The notes: generated by a model from the sequence alone, not told the origin. A stretch of DNA of 64,000 bases from Baylisascaris procyonis (GCA_037389465.1 JAZARR010000153.1:5616501-5680500); one strand, 5' to 3'. Positions 12,364 through 26,595 are shown, counted from the first letter of the stretch. Program-made: numbers and translations.

Positions 12364-15300
12364 GAAATAGTAGTTTGCACTTTGTTGGATTACCTACTCT
12401 GTAATCTCAAATCGTAAAAAAGGTGCCTGTCAATTAAATGAAAAGTTCTAGCAATCGTAGCACAGTGCGGTCGACTGATACTGTCACTGCGGCAACTCCC
12501 TCCCCCCTCAATCTCCTCTACAAAAACAGACTTTTGGATGAGGCCCACGTTGCCTGACTATCTGACTATCTGCATCGATAGTTTCATCGCACTAATTAAG
12601 GTATGCCTATGCATAGCTAGAGTATCCGCAATATGCGTTTTCTTTTTTTTTTTTGCAAAGGAAGCTTCTCGTCCGATTGTGGTAAACAAGCTCATTGAAG
12701 ACACATCGCTGGATGCGAATATGGTAAGCACGAGAAGAGGGAACGTAAAAAGAAAGACTGTGTGAGACAACGAAGAATAACGTTAAGAACGCAATATACA
12801 AGGAATGAGCAGGCACAACAGCATTTCACTTAACACTAACGCTTCATTCCCATAGTGCGCCTCTCATATTTCTAATAATTAGCACTGGATGTGAATATTC
12901 AACTTCATATAGATGTGATCCTAGTAGCACTTTAAATCGTGGAATGAAGCATTCTGTGCAACGCGTATTCTAAACGGAATGCGACTATCATGCCGAAATA
13001 GAAACTACCGGTCACTATTTCAACGATCCGGGGCTGCGGATGGCTGTGGTGAGTCGTATCTTCCCCTGATGACGAACCCGTCCAATCCAATGAATTCAAC
13101 AACCGTCTCTGGAGGCGTTTTAACAATAAAAAAACCTTATGGAAAGCACCTCAAGAAAAATTATCCTGCTTATCGCGGTTTTGTTCATAACTGATTTGCA
13201 GGTGAATAACAAGAGGGCAAATAGAGAAGGATAACAAGTAAAACGCTTTGAATACTAACTGAGCCTCGGTTATAATAAAATTTCTTCAGTCACTCTACTG
13301 AAGTCATAAACCAGCAGCTGACTTTGCCAATTCTAAGTTGATCAAATTTAAATCTAAGTTAATAAGCAAACAATAAGCGTCATCATTAATGCAATACACC
13401 GAACTTTACAAAGCTCCACTCCAATAATTTCTGTTGTTAAGAAAACGAACAGCACCCACATCGGACATTTAAACGCCGCACACAAAATGGTGCTAAACCG
13501 TCGGTGAACGCGATAGCAGACTCGTTTTCAGTGAAACGCACCACTGAGCACACTTGTCGATAGCGTCTCGTTTTGTCGAAGTGCGTAACGAGTGTAATCT
13601 GAGGGATCGTACACGGTGTTCTACATTTCTATTACGATCGCCCTATTCTCATAGTTAATGTGCTTTACTGATGAATAAATGTCTGGTAATATTTATTTCG
13701 TTTCATATGCAAAGTTTCGGTATTTCACTAGCACTACGGACTGAAACACAATTCTTTCCCATCTTAATCCAACGTTTATATAATAAGAACGTGAAGAAAA
13801 CATGGGAAGAAACAACGGTGGAATGAGGAAAAAGTAATCACGGATGAACATCGGGGATTTGGGGATGGACCATATACATACCGCATAGTGAACGCCGACC
13901 GCACCACACTTTTAAGAGAGCTATAACACCATTAAAGTCTTCGCGTATGTTCCGAGGGTTCTTCGATTGCAACGTTAAGAGAATCGCTTTTCAGTTAGCA
14001 ATGCTGGCGAGAAGTGAAAGTGATGGGAAATACATCGGATAAGACAGAATAAATGCCGCCAAAACTACTTTCATCAATAAAACACAATGGAATGAAGAAA
14101 GCACTAAAATGCGTTTATCAGTGAAAGAGTCCTCAAAAAAATACTTGATTCTACCTTCATCAAAAAAAAAACTTAGACAAGCGATGGTATGTCGCTTATC
14201 AGCACATTAACATAAACCCAGGAGTGCACATTATATAGCACTATATAGTGCGAACATAAAATGCCACTTATTGACTTTCCCAACTGCCATGCCTTCTCTG
14301 ATACCCAAATATAAAACTCTCACCGATTTGCATACAAGTAATTTCATCACTTGCAGAATCATCAAAAATTAACGAATTCAAAACCTCGCTGCATAAACCT
14401 TTACGGGCAAAAGTATGGTGAATAAATGCTTCGAAAAGAAGACGTTCTGCACAAAAAAATCGATTAAACACTCACAAGAAACAACATGCTACAACATGAA
14501 CTGAAAATGTGGTACTTCACGAACTTTGACAGAAATCAAAAATTTTCAAACTACTCCCCATAGAATTTGATTTCATCAAGAACTTATCAAATGCTGATGA
14601 GCAAGAAAATATACTAGGAAATCGGCAAACCATGCCATTTTCCAAAACTTTTTTGTTCCCACTGGAGTAAATTATGAAGCGAACGATATGTAAATGTTGT
14701 TTTCCGCATAAATACGCATCGTCGGAAGGATGCGATGTACATCCGGATGCGATGTATTCGTGGTATGAAATCTGGTGCGTAATCATTAGCCACTCTGCAT
14801 CGAGACATATTTACAGGCAACGATAAATCCCTTGAAGACTTTCAGAGACATAACCCAGTGGATACGGATAAATGCTCGCTGATGCACTCAATTAAGCCTA
14901 AATTTGCACTTATAATTTGGCGCCCGTATTTACCGGCAAGACATAAGGTTGCCCTTAACTGCCAAGAGTTGACAAAGCAGAGAACTTTTGAGAAATTATA
15001 TTAAGCCTAAATTTGATCGACCGATATCAAACAAAAGAGATTGTCGAAGCGACTGTACTCTTTTGAATTATAAAGAATATTGTTAAGCAGTAAAAAAGTT
15101 GTAGAGTATTGGATTCCGCAGAAACTGATAAATCAATCAAAGGCTGCTAACTTCTTTCCATTGAAATACACGGAATTCTTGCATCTTCATTATCGGCTAT
15201 ACCTGAGCGATGAGAAAAGAAACCCAAAATACTTGCACTGTTGGAGAATAACTTCAAGAATAAGTGGAAATTTAAACGGCAATAACAACTATATGTCTAG

Positions 15301-17386
15301 AGTATTTTCCGCTCCATCTCCTGTCCCAATATCTGCTGGAAAGAGTTTGGTCAATCCCTGTACGAGTTCCTGTGCGCTGTGTTTTGAGTCTTGATGGCTA
15401 TAAAAGCGCTGCTCTTAAAAACCGTAAAATTTATGACATGAGTTGTGGAGTAGCGCTCAAAATGAGCATGGTTTAAACCCGGGGAATTCGGGCAACGGAT
15501 TCTATTCCGACCACCAAGATCGGGTTTGACTCATTTTCATGTGATCACTGGGTTAACTACGCTCGGTCGCAATTAGATTCGATACCAATTGTAACCCAAA
15601 CCCATTTATAACACAGATTTTCAATCCTTCGAAAACATTTCAACAATAAACGTGTTCGAAAATCCTTTAAAAGGAAGCTCCGTGCAGGCATGAGCGCATC
15701 TAACTGTAGGGATATAATTGCAACAAATCATGGCTGGGTTGGATCTCGTTTATAAACCAAAAAAATCGCCTCTGGCACTTCTGGTTGGAAGACTTCCACC
15801 CTTATATGAGGAATGACCTGAGCAGTACTAAGAATTAACACTCAACTGCAGGCGCAGAAGCGCTCAGAAGTGAAAAATTTTTTTCGCGGCTCTTTGTGAA
15901 AATGAAGTCACATTCGGGTTACTAAATATATTGTAAAATAAAGGAGCGACGTTTTTTGCATCCCAATAGCATCGAAGCCGCAGTCCTGTTCCAGGTAAGA
16001 AGCCTGAACCAAGTTTCCGTTAAGAACCCATCCAGATCTCAGCTCCGCTAAAAGTTGGAGCAATAGCAAAGTCTCTCTGGAGGCTGGGGGCTCAGCAAAG
16101 AAGAAATACCTGCAGCTAACTGCAAAGAAATCATTAATAACGTTGAAAAAAACAAAGACCTCTACAACTCTAATGTGAATTGCTGACGTACAATGAAAAT
16201 CAGCTGAGGAAAGCGCAAACACCGGTGCCTTATTGAAAAAGTTGAATGGGAAAGGTAGGGTATAAGCAGAACTATTTGTGCAGGAAAGGCTTGAGTGAAG
16301 TAGAGCACTGCAAAAGAGAGACACACGGCAAGCCGCTCACAGAGAAGAGCAGTGTGTGAGCGCGACACAAACAACGTTTATTTGTGCGCCAGAAATCGAT
16401 ATGCCCAATCCGGCTTCCCTTCTGTGAAAGTACAAAAAGGAGTTCGATGCAATTCACGTCTGGCCCTCAATATCGACAATGCCAGTCGGTTGCCACGAAC
16501 GCCCTCCACAGATAACAAGCAAAAGTATCTCTTCGTTTATCGAGATCAACCTATTCACGATGACTTCATGCTTATTCCTGTAACGCTGCTTTTTCAAGAA
16601 CAACTCCCAGAACTTGTCTTTAATTATCTAATTAAAGTTACCTTTAGTTACCCTGAGGGAGGTCTCTTTAACATGGCTATATGGCTCGAAACATTAGCAC
16701 GAGGTCTGCTAACATATGCACAACGTGGCCAAGAAGTGTCATGTACAATAGTCGCAACTCGGCAGCAATACCATCAATAAATGTTTATTCCACAGTACCT
16801 ATAAGATATTTCCGGCGTTATTTACTAGTATCAGAACATTTTTAATTTTCATTCATCACAACGCTGCCCTTTAAGTGGGATACTGAAGTAAAAAAATAGC
16901 TGCTTTAGCATCCCGAATGAAGTTTTACTCTCAACAAGACCATTCTACCAATCTCTTTCTTGTTTTTTTTCTCTCTCCCACCAAATGAAACGTATCAAAA
17001 CTTGCGACCTTTATAGCCTGAGGTTTTTATTCGAGCTACTATGGTAAATCATTACAAAAACTATTTCGATAACCAGAGCAATTAAGAAGAAACAAAACTA
17101 TAAAAGCAAAAACAAAGAAACGCGTGAACGTGGAGAAGAAATAAACGAAGGTACGGAAGAGAAGTGCATAAAATGCATGATGCTTGGAAAGTGAGGAATA
17201 AAAATGAATAGTGATCGATCATCTGTATTCTCCACTCAAGCATTCCGTTTATGTAAATATACATTAACACGAATGAATAAAGATTTGCGAAGCAATATAC
17301 CTTATCACTCTTATTCTATCGAGTAATTATTACTGCAGTAAAATTATGTAGTAAATAAATGTTAGAGTAGTAAAATATCATTTTTG

Positions 17387-17389
<3 letters not shown>

Positions 17390-17439
<50 letters not shown>
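17390..17439. repeat. (AT)25 microsatellite
   Basis: Uninterrupted 50-bp AT dinucleotide tract. Confidence 0.98.
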
Positions 17440-17441
<2 letters not shown>

Positions 17442-20400
17442 TAGAAATAATTTTGTAAGACGTTAACATTTGGATAGTGCAATCTCTACCCCCTTTAACT
17501 AGTCCTCTAAACTTTACAACGTTTTACGCCACAAATGGATAGGTAAGGCTTCATTATGATACACTTTAGATATGTTTAATTAAAGTGGCTCACAACAGCC
17601 AATGATAAAAGTCTAATAATAAATTTTCTTCAGAAATCGACCGCTCAAGCAAATGCTCAATTAGAAATTGGTGATTTGGGTTAAGCCAGCCAGCTGGTTG
17701 CAGAACAGAACTAATTTTTCGAATTTGCATGCAACCTTCCATTTCAATAACTTATAAATAATAAAGAAATAAATGGGAATAGGAGGCTAATTTATGAAGT
17801 AAATTTCATCACCGTTGTATTTATTCGTTATTTGTGAATGGAAACTATCGCATCGACAAACCTTTAAATCCAACGATATGACGCTGCCATAATATACATA
17901 AGAAAAGCATAAAATATTTAATGAAAAGCGAAATATCTATTGAAAAAATCGCAATAAAAGTGATTGTTTTAATGAGTAAATAGATGGAAACTAATGATGG
18001 ATGATGGGAATAAGAAGCATCTATCAGATTCATAAAAGGTATGATAATTGCGCTAATAAAAGTAGAATTTAGAATTCACTATAAACTCAAATATTCGAAT
18101 ATATACATATGAAAATCGATGCAATTCATTACTTATGAAAGGAATTAATCAATTTGCGAATATAATATGCTAAATGCAACTCTCAAATATTCAAATGAAA
18201 AATTGCGCAATTGCGTCGTTCTTCCGAATAAACAATAAAATATGCAGCACATCACATCTGCTGTCAAAATCAACACACTCATCAATTTTATTCATCAATC
18301 AATATGTCGGTGATGAGAAGCAAAAATTAAGGCATCGAATATTTAGTGCATCAACGAATAAAGGATGTATTAAAAACGTCGAAAATTAAAGCCCCAAAAT
18401 GCATTTTCAAGTCACCTCACGTCGGTATTTTACATCAGCTCACGTCATTCCCTTTAGCTATATGAACCTCTTAATAGTTATATATGAAGCGACCTCTCAA
18501 ATAATTCTATTCAACGAATGCTATTCTATTCACAACGCAAAGCAACCAATATTAATCTAACATATACTTGAAATAATAGCATTCGAAGGGAGATTGTGAA
18601 ACGGAAGTTCGACAATAATAAGGGCGATGGAGGGATTAACCGATACGAATCAATTCGCAAAATACATCAATTATCTCCTTTCAGAAACGTTAAAATTACT
18701 GGATAGAGAGAGTGTAAACTCTATGGAAGAATGGTGACAACGTAATGAGGTATGAATGCAACAAAACATATGACGCATAAGCAAATCTTATTCAGACAGC
18801 AGTACCGATTATAAAAGGCAGAAAAACTATAAATCAAAAATAAAATTCAGATAAAATTGATAAGTTAGAATAGAGAAGTAACAAATTCGATATCACAATA
18901 GAATACAAAAAATATACGATGAAAGACGAAAAATGGAAGGAAAAAGGGAAGTAAATGAAATTAAATGAAGTATGGAGAAAACAACACACGTGAGCAACCG
19001 GTCAGGCGACAACACTATTGTGAAGCAGAAAAATTACATGCATTTATAAAGAGTCCAAAGAACAGCAACGAGAATACGCTCTAACCTCAAACTACGCTAT
19101 CGTGGCAATATAACGAGCGTACATAACGGCATAAACATTCAAGCACGCACAAAACGTTAACAAGGGACGAATCGACCGAGGACACTTCCGCGTATCACCG
19201 ATCGTCAGCTTATTTCGTTACTATACATTTGGAGGCATTAGTCATATAAAAATAAGCCAGCATGCTTGATTTACAAGCGGGTGCATACTTATTATGAGCT
19301 GAGCAAATCACATTCGACAAAAGAGAGATAATCAATATAGAAGGATGTTTGTAACTTTCTTTAACATGGAAAACAAAACAGAAGTACCATTAACAACTGG
19401 TCATATTATGAGTACGCATCAATAGCAAATCCACAAGCATTCCTAATATACAGCTAGCAGAAGTGTTGTTTGAACCTACATCCATAAGCATCAAATTATT
19501 ATAATTCATCTTGAAAGCATTCTTCACGGTATCAGATATGGTCCAGTAGAATACTACAATCCATTACTTTACGGCAGCCCTATTCTGTCGCCATAAACTG
19601 CATCAATCATATTGTAGCCGGTTATGTTTGAACGCTTCCGCTCATATAAAATGTCGTTGGTTGTGCGTGAAACTCTTTTTGCTAAGTAATGGAACTTTTA
19701 TATAAGCATTACAAAAAATTCAGACCCCACCGATGTGAACTACAGTACTTTGAAAAAAAGTTAGACGTCTCCATGAAGGAATAGAGGGCAATGAATTACC
19801 AAGTAACTGTTAATTTCTCACTAATATCCATATCTTTATAGACGCCATCACTACCTAAGATAACAGCATGCAAATATCAGCAGGTAATGCATCGATGCAC
19901 ACCTGTACAGACCTATCTATTAGAGTAAGCAGTTGTATAAACTACGTGCAAATAAAATATGGGTAATGATGTATTCACAATTCAAGTGAACTGATCGCTT
20001 TTAAAACTGCTCATAAAAGGTTCCTTTTAATTGCCAAAATAGTCAATTTCTTTTGTGGCACTCAAGAAAGAAAGACACAAAACGCAGTGCAACAACGCAT
20101 ACTTACCATTACTTCCTATCGTCGCATTGCAAAAATGGTTCTCACATTTTACCTATTTGTTGTGAAGTATACATTCGTTCCCGATTCTTAAAATCACATT
20201 TCGGAGCTGAGCCAAGGCGAAGAAAGGTTTTTACTTGCCAATATGTTATGGTATATATATGCCACCGAGTTTGGCGTGATGAAGGCGTACCAGCGGGGGA
20301 GAAGAAACTCGTTTACTACGAGTTACAGAGTTCCACGTCGATAAGTAGCGAAAACACACATACCGATTAGCAAGCAAGACCGCAGTCTATTTACAGCTTC

Positions 20401-20556
20401 GGCTACGGCCCCAAAGGCGTAGAGAGGTCATAATCCACGCGAGAGAGATACCACATCACGATCAAACAAGTGTGAGCATACAACCTGCTAGACTAATGAA
20501 GATCACCACGATCAATGCGATCACAGAACTCATTTGATCATAACAGATCACTCGTT

Positions 20557-20560
<4 letters not shown>

Positions 20561-20610
<50 letters not shown>
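20561..20610. repeat. (AT)25 microsatellite
   Basis: Uninterrupted 50-bp AT dinucleotide tract. Confidence 0.98.
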
Positions 20611-20614
<4 letters not shown>

Positions 20615-20946
20615 CACATTATTACATAAGCTTTATTATTTGCTGGCAAATATTGTTGCTGGCCATATAGGTGAACGAAATGAAAAAACCCTACATTGCA
20701 TTAGCTTAACTCGTTTCTGAGTGGGTGAAATGCATTCGACTGGCTCCAAGCATGCAAAAATATTGAAGCAAATTTATGTGTCTATTAACTTGAAACCTGG
20801 TAAGGGAGTCATCCTCTATCATGGACTAAACCGAAATTTTAAAAGTTATCAATGAAATTAGATCGATTGCAATAACTTCAAAGTAGTTAGACACATTGGG
20901 ATATCTATGATATAGATACAACAATCTTTGCTTCTCTCAATTTCAG

Positions 20947-20997
20947 AACTACAAGGAGACATTTGAAACAAAGTGCAGAAAGGTGCCAATGGAGCAG
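20947..20997 (+). CDS. Candidate isolated exon, plus strand
   Basis: A 51-nt segment between a pyrimidine-rich acceptor (GCTTCTCTCAATTTCAG) and donor GAGCAG/GTATAA, phase 0 at both ends, reading NYKETFETKCRKVPMEQ. No partner exon was found. The length is short enough for chance. Confidence 0.2.
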
Positions 20998-23625
20998 GTA
21001 TAATTTACATTTCGCAACTTCACGTAGCACATCAAACATTTCCGATGCCAATAAATAATGAAAGGTGAGCAGCAACACATTCCTATTCTACTTGATCAGA
21101 AATTATATTGGTAGAAGATTGCTTCTCATCTCATTTTATTGATCGTTATATACAACAAATAACCTTACAATATCAAGCAATCTAAAATCATTGAACCTAT
21201 AAATTTTGCATTACGAGAATATGATATGTTCAAGAAGCAATAGGGATGAACTGCAACAGAGAATGAATGGCAAAGCATATGAGGGTTAGTGAATGTGCAC
21301 AATGTTTTTGTAAGTTTTTAGTAATCATTACCTCCACTAAAACAAATTTTTGCAATTTTTTGCAAATTTAAACTTGCTTGCAAATAATGCAAAATTTACG
21401 CTTGCAAAATGCCTTACAACGATGACATACCTATGTATCATCATATGAGTGCGTCTGTTTGTCGCATACTTTCAAATCCGGAACTGCTAAAGTTGGATGC
21501 ATAATTTTGGTGCATAATCGAGAGCAAATGATGACCTTCTATATCATCTTTCAGCCTAATCCATCTATCTACTTTTAGCACAACTCAAGACATCAAAATT
21601 TCCCCAAAAATTTACATCAATTTCACGATCAATCAGTTTACATTTTGTAATTGGTGATCTACCTGCAAGTCAACAAACCGAACGCATTAATGAAGCTAGT
21701 ACGGCAAAAGCTTACTAGGCCACGCTGGACAGTTGGATATATTCCAAAAGCAATTCTTTTCTTACCAAACACTGTCAGTTTCATTGCACAGCGTCTGCAT
21801 AATACTCCCGAGACGGCACTTTCGTTCATCGGACCGATCAGTTTTACAAACTCTCAACAAATAATAAAGCATATAAAATAAATGCACCTCTATATTTACA
21901 TATCTCCGGCAAAAAAAATCGTATTTCGGACCTAACCACCTGTTAAGTGCAAACAAGTCCATCGGCTTATCGAATTTTCAGTGTTTTCGAAGTCTGTGGG
22001 TCAACCTGAAATCTGGTATAGTGATACCTTGTTCGTTATAAATGCTTATTAAGTCAAACCTACAAGCAAACAGACAGACGCACAAACAACACGTCGTCAT
22101 ATAATAGCCATCAAAGACAAAACGTCACCATAGTGAGCAACAGGTGAGCTGCTCGGCGAATGTGAATAAAAAAACTGATACACTCGTGAATAGTATGACT
22201 CAGCAAACACGTCCATCGAGCACCGCCCACAAGAGAACGTTGCAGTCGGGAAGCAAACCACTGATGGAAACAAGTTGGGGGGACGATGAGTAAATCGTGG
22301 CACAAAATTTCATCGTTGCAATACGAGGCGTTGCGCCGGTTTGGAAGGATTTTTGACACAGATGTTTGACAGACGAGGTGATATGAAAGCAAATTTACAA
22401 GCTCGTGAAGCGAACTGGGGAAATTTAACGCAGTGTGGATGGAATAAGATGAATATAGGTCGCTTGGGTCAAGAAATACGCCCATAGTTCACTCAATAAA
22501 AACATATACAGCAATGGATCAGTGGTTCTCCCAGCCTGTATCCACTCGTCTTTTCTTGGTCATCACGTCCCTTCCAACCACTATTTCAATAACCTTTACC
22601 CATCTTCCACCAGTTTCGGGACCGGTACACAACAGGATTCTCCCTGACATGTTTGAATCCTCAGAGCAACCGTATACCAACATTCGCTTTGGGATCAAAA
22701 AAGTACGATACAGCAGAAACCTGCGTGTCGATGCGCACTCATCGCCATACTTCTGCAGCTCCTTTTCACCCATAATGATTTGTGACTTCGTAGGAAGATT
22801 CATAGAGCCACTGAGGGTTGGCTCTCAGGTTTTGAATGGGAACTGTCCAGAAGTTAGTAAACGAGGTACTGGACCACGCTAAACACCAGCAGATTAATTT
22901 TCGACCGTGCCCACCTGCTAAGGTGTCTGTCTCTGCACGCACCCTGATAACCCCTAACTTTCGATGGGAACGCCAGAATCAACCACTCTTTGAGAGTTTA
23001 TTGGTGCTCTTGATAGCTAGAGCTCAGTGCAGGAAAAATAAACTCAATTCGATTCGTACTCGGCATGTCGGGAATATCTCTTCTTTTGTCTTTGACCACT
23101 TCTGATTAAAACATTAGAGAAAAAGTTTGATTCTTTAAGTACCATCCAATAAATGAACAAATGCATCCAATTTCTTTTTTTCAACTTTCTTTGCACCATC
23201 CTATGGTTAAAAACCTAACAAAATACCAAAATAAAGCGAACTATCTGCAGGTAATCGCTCGAACTGATGGCATGATTTCAGTGAATGTGCAAAATATCAT
23301 GTTCCGTTTGCAGAATATCACATCTCGTTTACCGAAGTAATTATGCACTAACAACCAGGAAAGACTTTGAGTCATTCAATTCCGTTCCTATTTATTCGCT
23401 TAACCGATTGCGGAGTCTAGCAAATTCAGTGAAAATATTGCACTAAACCCCAAAAACTATTGCATTAAACCATCTGGATTGCATGATATTAAGAGATATC
23501 ATCGCCCATGATCCTATAGAACTCGATGGAACCACTCATTGATTGGATCGGTGAATAGAGGGCGGGCAATGACCGGAAATGTCAGGGGTAGATGACCTGA
23601 CCATCAGCCGGTGAGTGGTCAAGAA
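20998..23625. other. No recognised gene; ORF-dense patch at 22.1-23.1 kb
   Basis: Between 22097 and 23105 the GC content rises and both strands carry open frames of 70-124 codons. They overlap one another and none is recognised. This may be an old insertion or coding relic. The rest is AT-rich without features. Confidence 0.4.
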
Positions 23626-23796
23626 ATGAGCCGAGATGTTTTGATTCAACACGTAGTATGGCATACCCTACCACTTTGTGATATCGCGAAATCCGCTGCA
23701 ATAAGCTCGACTAAACCAACTTTAAACAATGATGTGATTAGTGAAATAGCCGAAATCCGTTGCATTCTAGATGAAGTTGCTAGAAACCCTATCAAG
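23626..23796 (+). CDS. Candidate first exon of unrecognised plus-strand protein
   Basis: ATG followed by 57 open codons and donor ATCAAG/GTAAAT at a codon boundary. The end of the peptide, NDVISEIAEIRCILDEVARN, looks helical and amphipathic. It is phase 0 at its 3' end and joins the phase-0 segment at 26251. It lies just before the strand-composition switch at about 24.6 kb, where a plus-strand transcription unit would be expected to begin. The product is not recognised. It may be a 5' exon of lmd-3 or a separate gene; a chance ORF is not excluded. Confidence 0.35.
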
Positions 23797-25439
23797 GTAA
23801 ATTAAGCAGTAAAAATAAACTGATCTTGCTACCTACTCAATTATAAGCTGAAAAAAGTTAGTTATGACATTGTTGCGATCTCTCCACAACAAGCATACTA
23901 TGATCTACGCATTTATGCCCGCCCCCCCCCCTTTCCAGGTTTACATAAACCTTCACTTATATCATTTACGTCCCCAAAACTTCAGTGAAATGCACTGAGA
24001 TGTTAGCTGTCATATGGCAATGTTATGCCTTGCAAGCTTACATCTTTGGAGCACACATATCATGATGGTGCAAGAAACTGAAGCTAAATCGTTTATTTTC
24101 AAAATTAGAACAAGAAGGGATCATTTTTGCTTTGTTTTTGGCTATGCAATCCCCTTTTCCTCCTTTCCTTCAGTTATGCGAAACAAAGAAACGTGAAGAT
24201 GAGCCTTCAAATAAACGAACTCATATAACGACAGCAATTGCAAGGTCTACGCTGCACAGCGGATCCGCGGGTTTGACCGCACAGCAATGTTGTTGAGATT
24301 GGAAACAACCGAAAGTCATTTTGGATAGTGCGCAGTGACTGTGCTATGTTGCAGTCGCCACAAGAATTACATGAAAGGTTTGATTATAATTGTTATCTTA
24401 AATAACATACTACATCACAATGTTCTTCTTATAACGAAACAGCATTTCACCTTGCTGAACAACTTCTGTGCCAAATTCCATGACTTCAACGGTTTCAGAA
24501 AGTGAGATTAGAATAAGTCTTGAGTATCTTTTAATCTCATGATTTAGGGAAGCCACTATTAACATCATAGGATCTGTATCATCCTAAAGCTATCTAAAGT
24601 TTCCTTTCTGAGCATTTATAACCAACTTATACGCCTTTTAGAAAAGCTTCTTTCCGATAGTGAAACAACTTATGTCTCTCTATTTCTATTTAATTCCCAC
24701 AATTTTATTTGTTTATTTGTTGTATAAATTGCTGTATTTTCTTGAATAAAAATTTCTAAATAAAAATTAGGTTATTTCATTGAATAAATAACTGTTGGGA
24801 GATATGAAAAAAAAAAACGAAAAACGAAAAAATATATCGTAAATAAAACACCTTATCTCAAAGTTTACAATGAATCTTTCATTCGGAGGAATACGATTTA
24901 TTATTTTAAATAATACAACGTCGACATTTCTCTTTTTCTTGCAGAAACAAATTTTCTTCTTGTTATGTTTGGTTGATAATGTTGGTGACGATTTGCGCTA
25001 CGGATTTCTTTGTCGGTTGTTCAGTTTCCGTTGCTTTGTTTCGAGTTGAATCTGGCTCGCGTGGGGGATGGGTAAAAGATGGATGCAAAGCAATAGGGTG
25101 TTTAACCCAAACTTATATCCTTTCAATTTCATGATGGGGTTCGTTTAAGTGAGGTGATGAGGTCGGTATTATTTATGAATGATTTTTGCATATTTCAGAA
25201 TATAACATTACCAACGTGTGTATTGTTTCGTTTCCATAAGTTGTAACGCTGGTTATGTTAATGTTTTATGGTTCCTAGTTAAATCTAGTGCGGCTGGCGC
25301 ATGCGTACGGACCAGATTTAATCGGTTTCTATATGATTATAGGTTGAATCGGCAATGTGGAACAAATTTAACTCGGATCTAAGCTGATCATTCAAAAATA
25401 AGTTGGCTTAAAATTGATGAAAATGTTGGTTGGTATCCG

Positions 25440-25458
25440 TTTTTTTTTTTTTTTTTTT
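25440..25458. repeat. T19 tract
   Basis: Uninterrupted run of 19 T. Confidence 0.97.
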
Positions 25459-26250
25459 GAAAAACTCCATTCCATCAAAAAATCTTTCAATTCAAAGTTT
25501 TCCTAATAGTTTACATTGGTGTATCATTGATAATTTATTTGAGAGCTAATTACTCCTATCGCTTTCATTGATAATAAGTTTACATTTGAGCATTTAAGCA
25601 GCATATATTTTGAATTATTCGCTTGTTTATCGCATAATCAAATTCTAAAATCTTTTAAAGTTTATAACTTCTTTTCTATATTCATATATCCAAGAAGGAT
25701 ATATAAACGTAATATTTGAATTCGTAAGTAAAGCTTTTACAATCGACTATATTAACTATCCTTGTAATAAAATTACGCTTAATGTTTTTTGTTGTGTTAG
25801 CGTTGTGACATTGGGGAACTAAAAACGTAATAATGCTAAATATAAATCTATGGTCAAGATTGAAATAGTGATTATCGAAGAATCTATAGAACGGAATAAA
25901 ACTTGATTACAATTTTTGAAATATTTGTGAGCATTGTGCCATCGATAACGATGGATTTAGCTTTATGTGGACATTTTACTGTTTTGCCGTCTGTATATCT
26001 ACTATAATCATTTGTGGTTAAACGCAAGATTATGTGTTAGACCACATAACTAACCGATGGTTGTTTGGCATTCAACTTGTGCAACTTGTGCTACATAGCC
26101 TTTTCTTTCTTAAGAAACATACAGGCCAAGGTGGATTCGTCGTTGCGGCTTATCACTACTAACGCCATCGATGTTCTCCTCACGAATCAACATCTTTAGA
26201 TTTTTACCCACATTAATTCACATCTCAGTTAAATCTTCTTCTACTCGCAG

Positions 26251-26287
26251 GTGAACCAGGTTTTAACCAATATCCTTATGATTATTG
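26251..26287 (+). CDS. Candidate small exon, second of unrecognised plus-strand chain
   Basis: A 37-nt segment between a strong acceptor (CTTCTACTCGCAG) and donor ATTG/GTAAAA. Phase 0 to 1, it gives VNQVLTNILMII plus a split Gly codon shared with the segment at 26488. Support is splice-site quality and phase agreement with both neighbours only. The opposite strand is also open here. Confidence 0.3.
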
Positions 26288-26487
26288 GTAAAATCTAATC
26301 CCATTCTTGGTTTCTTTCTACCGGGACTAGTTTTATCCCAAAGCAGAATATTCGTACTATAGCTTCCTGGTTATCACTATAAACTACCGTTCTTTGTGCA
26401 CGATATGAATATTAATATTGGCGCTGTTGATAACGCTAGTGAAAGACTTCTTCCCCTCTTTAAATGGTCATTGTTAAATATTTACAG

Positions 26488-26595
26488 GTGACATCCTTTT
26501 ATTTGCCCAGCAGAGCGTTTTTGACGATTCGATTAGGAAAGCGATCGGCCAATCAATCATGTTCAGGCCATTGATATCCGCCAGACGTCCCGACG
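26488..26595 (+). CDS. Candidate exon, third of unrecognised plus-strand chain
   Basis: Between acceptor AAATATTTACAG and donor GACG/GTAATT. Only one frame is open, DILLFAQQSVFDDSIRKAIG followed by QSIMFRPLISARRPD. Phase 1 at both ends, so it agrees with the segment at 26251 and, further on, with the phase-1 start of the lmd-3 candidate exon at 43622, although 17 kb away. Function unknown. The minus strand is open over the same bases, so the call is tentative. Confidence 0.35.

Larger units (their letters stand above)
8138..20946. other. No recognised gene; hairpin and repeats only
   Basis: Apart from the hairpin at 8598-8670, the duplication at 10944-11035, the homopolymer and AT tracts, only isolated ORFs are present (for example 10475-10670 and 16352-16780 plus). 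None has a recognisable family motif or phase-matched neighbours. A perfect 14-bp palindrome GCACTATATAGTGC lies at 14238-14251. Confidence 0.5.

Noticed and set aside
15453..15560. tRNA-like B-box GGGTTTGACTC with nearby inverted similarity
   Set aside because: No convincing A-box or stem pairing on either strand.
16352..16780. 142-codon plus-strand ORF, the longest of its half
   Set aside because: No recognised domain, no splice partners, overlapped by an open minus-strand frame; at this base composition about one such ORF is expected by chance.
24937..25049. Open segment after a strong TTTTTCTTGCAG acceptor
   Set aside because: It ends in a stop without a good donor and does not connect in phase with other candidates.
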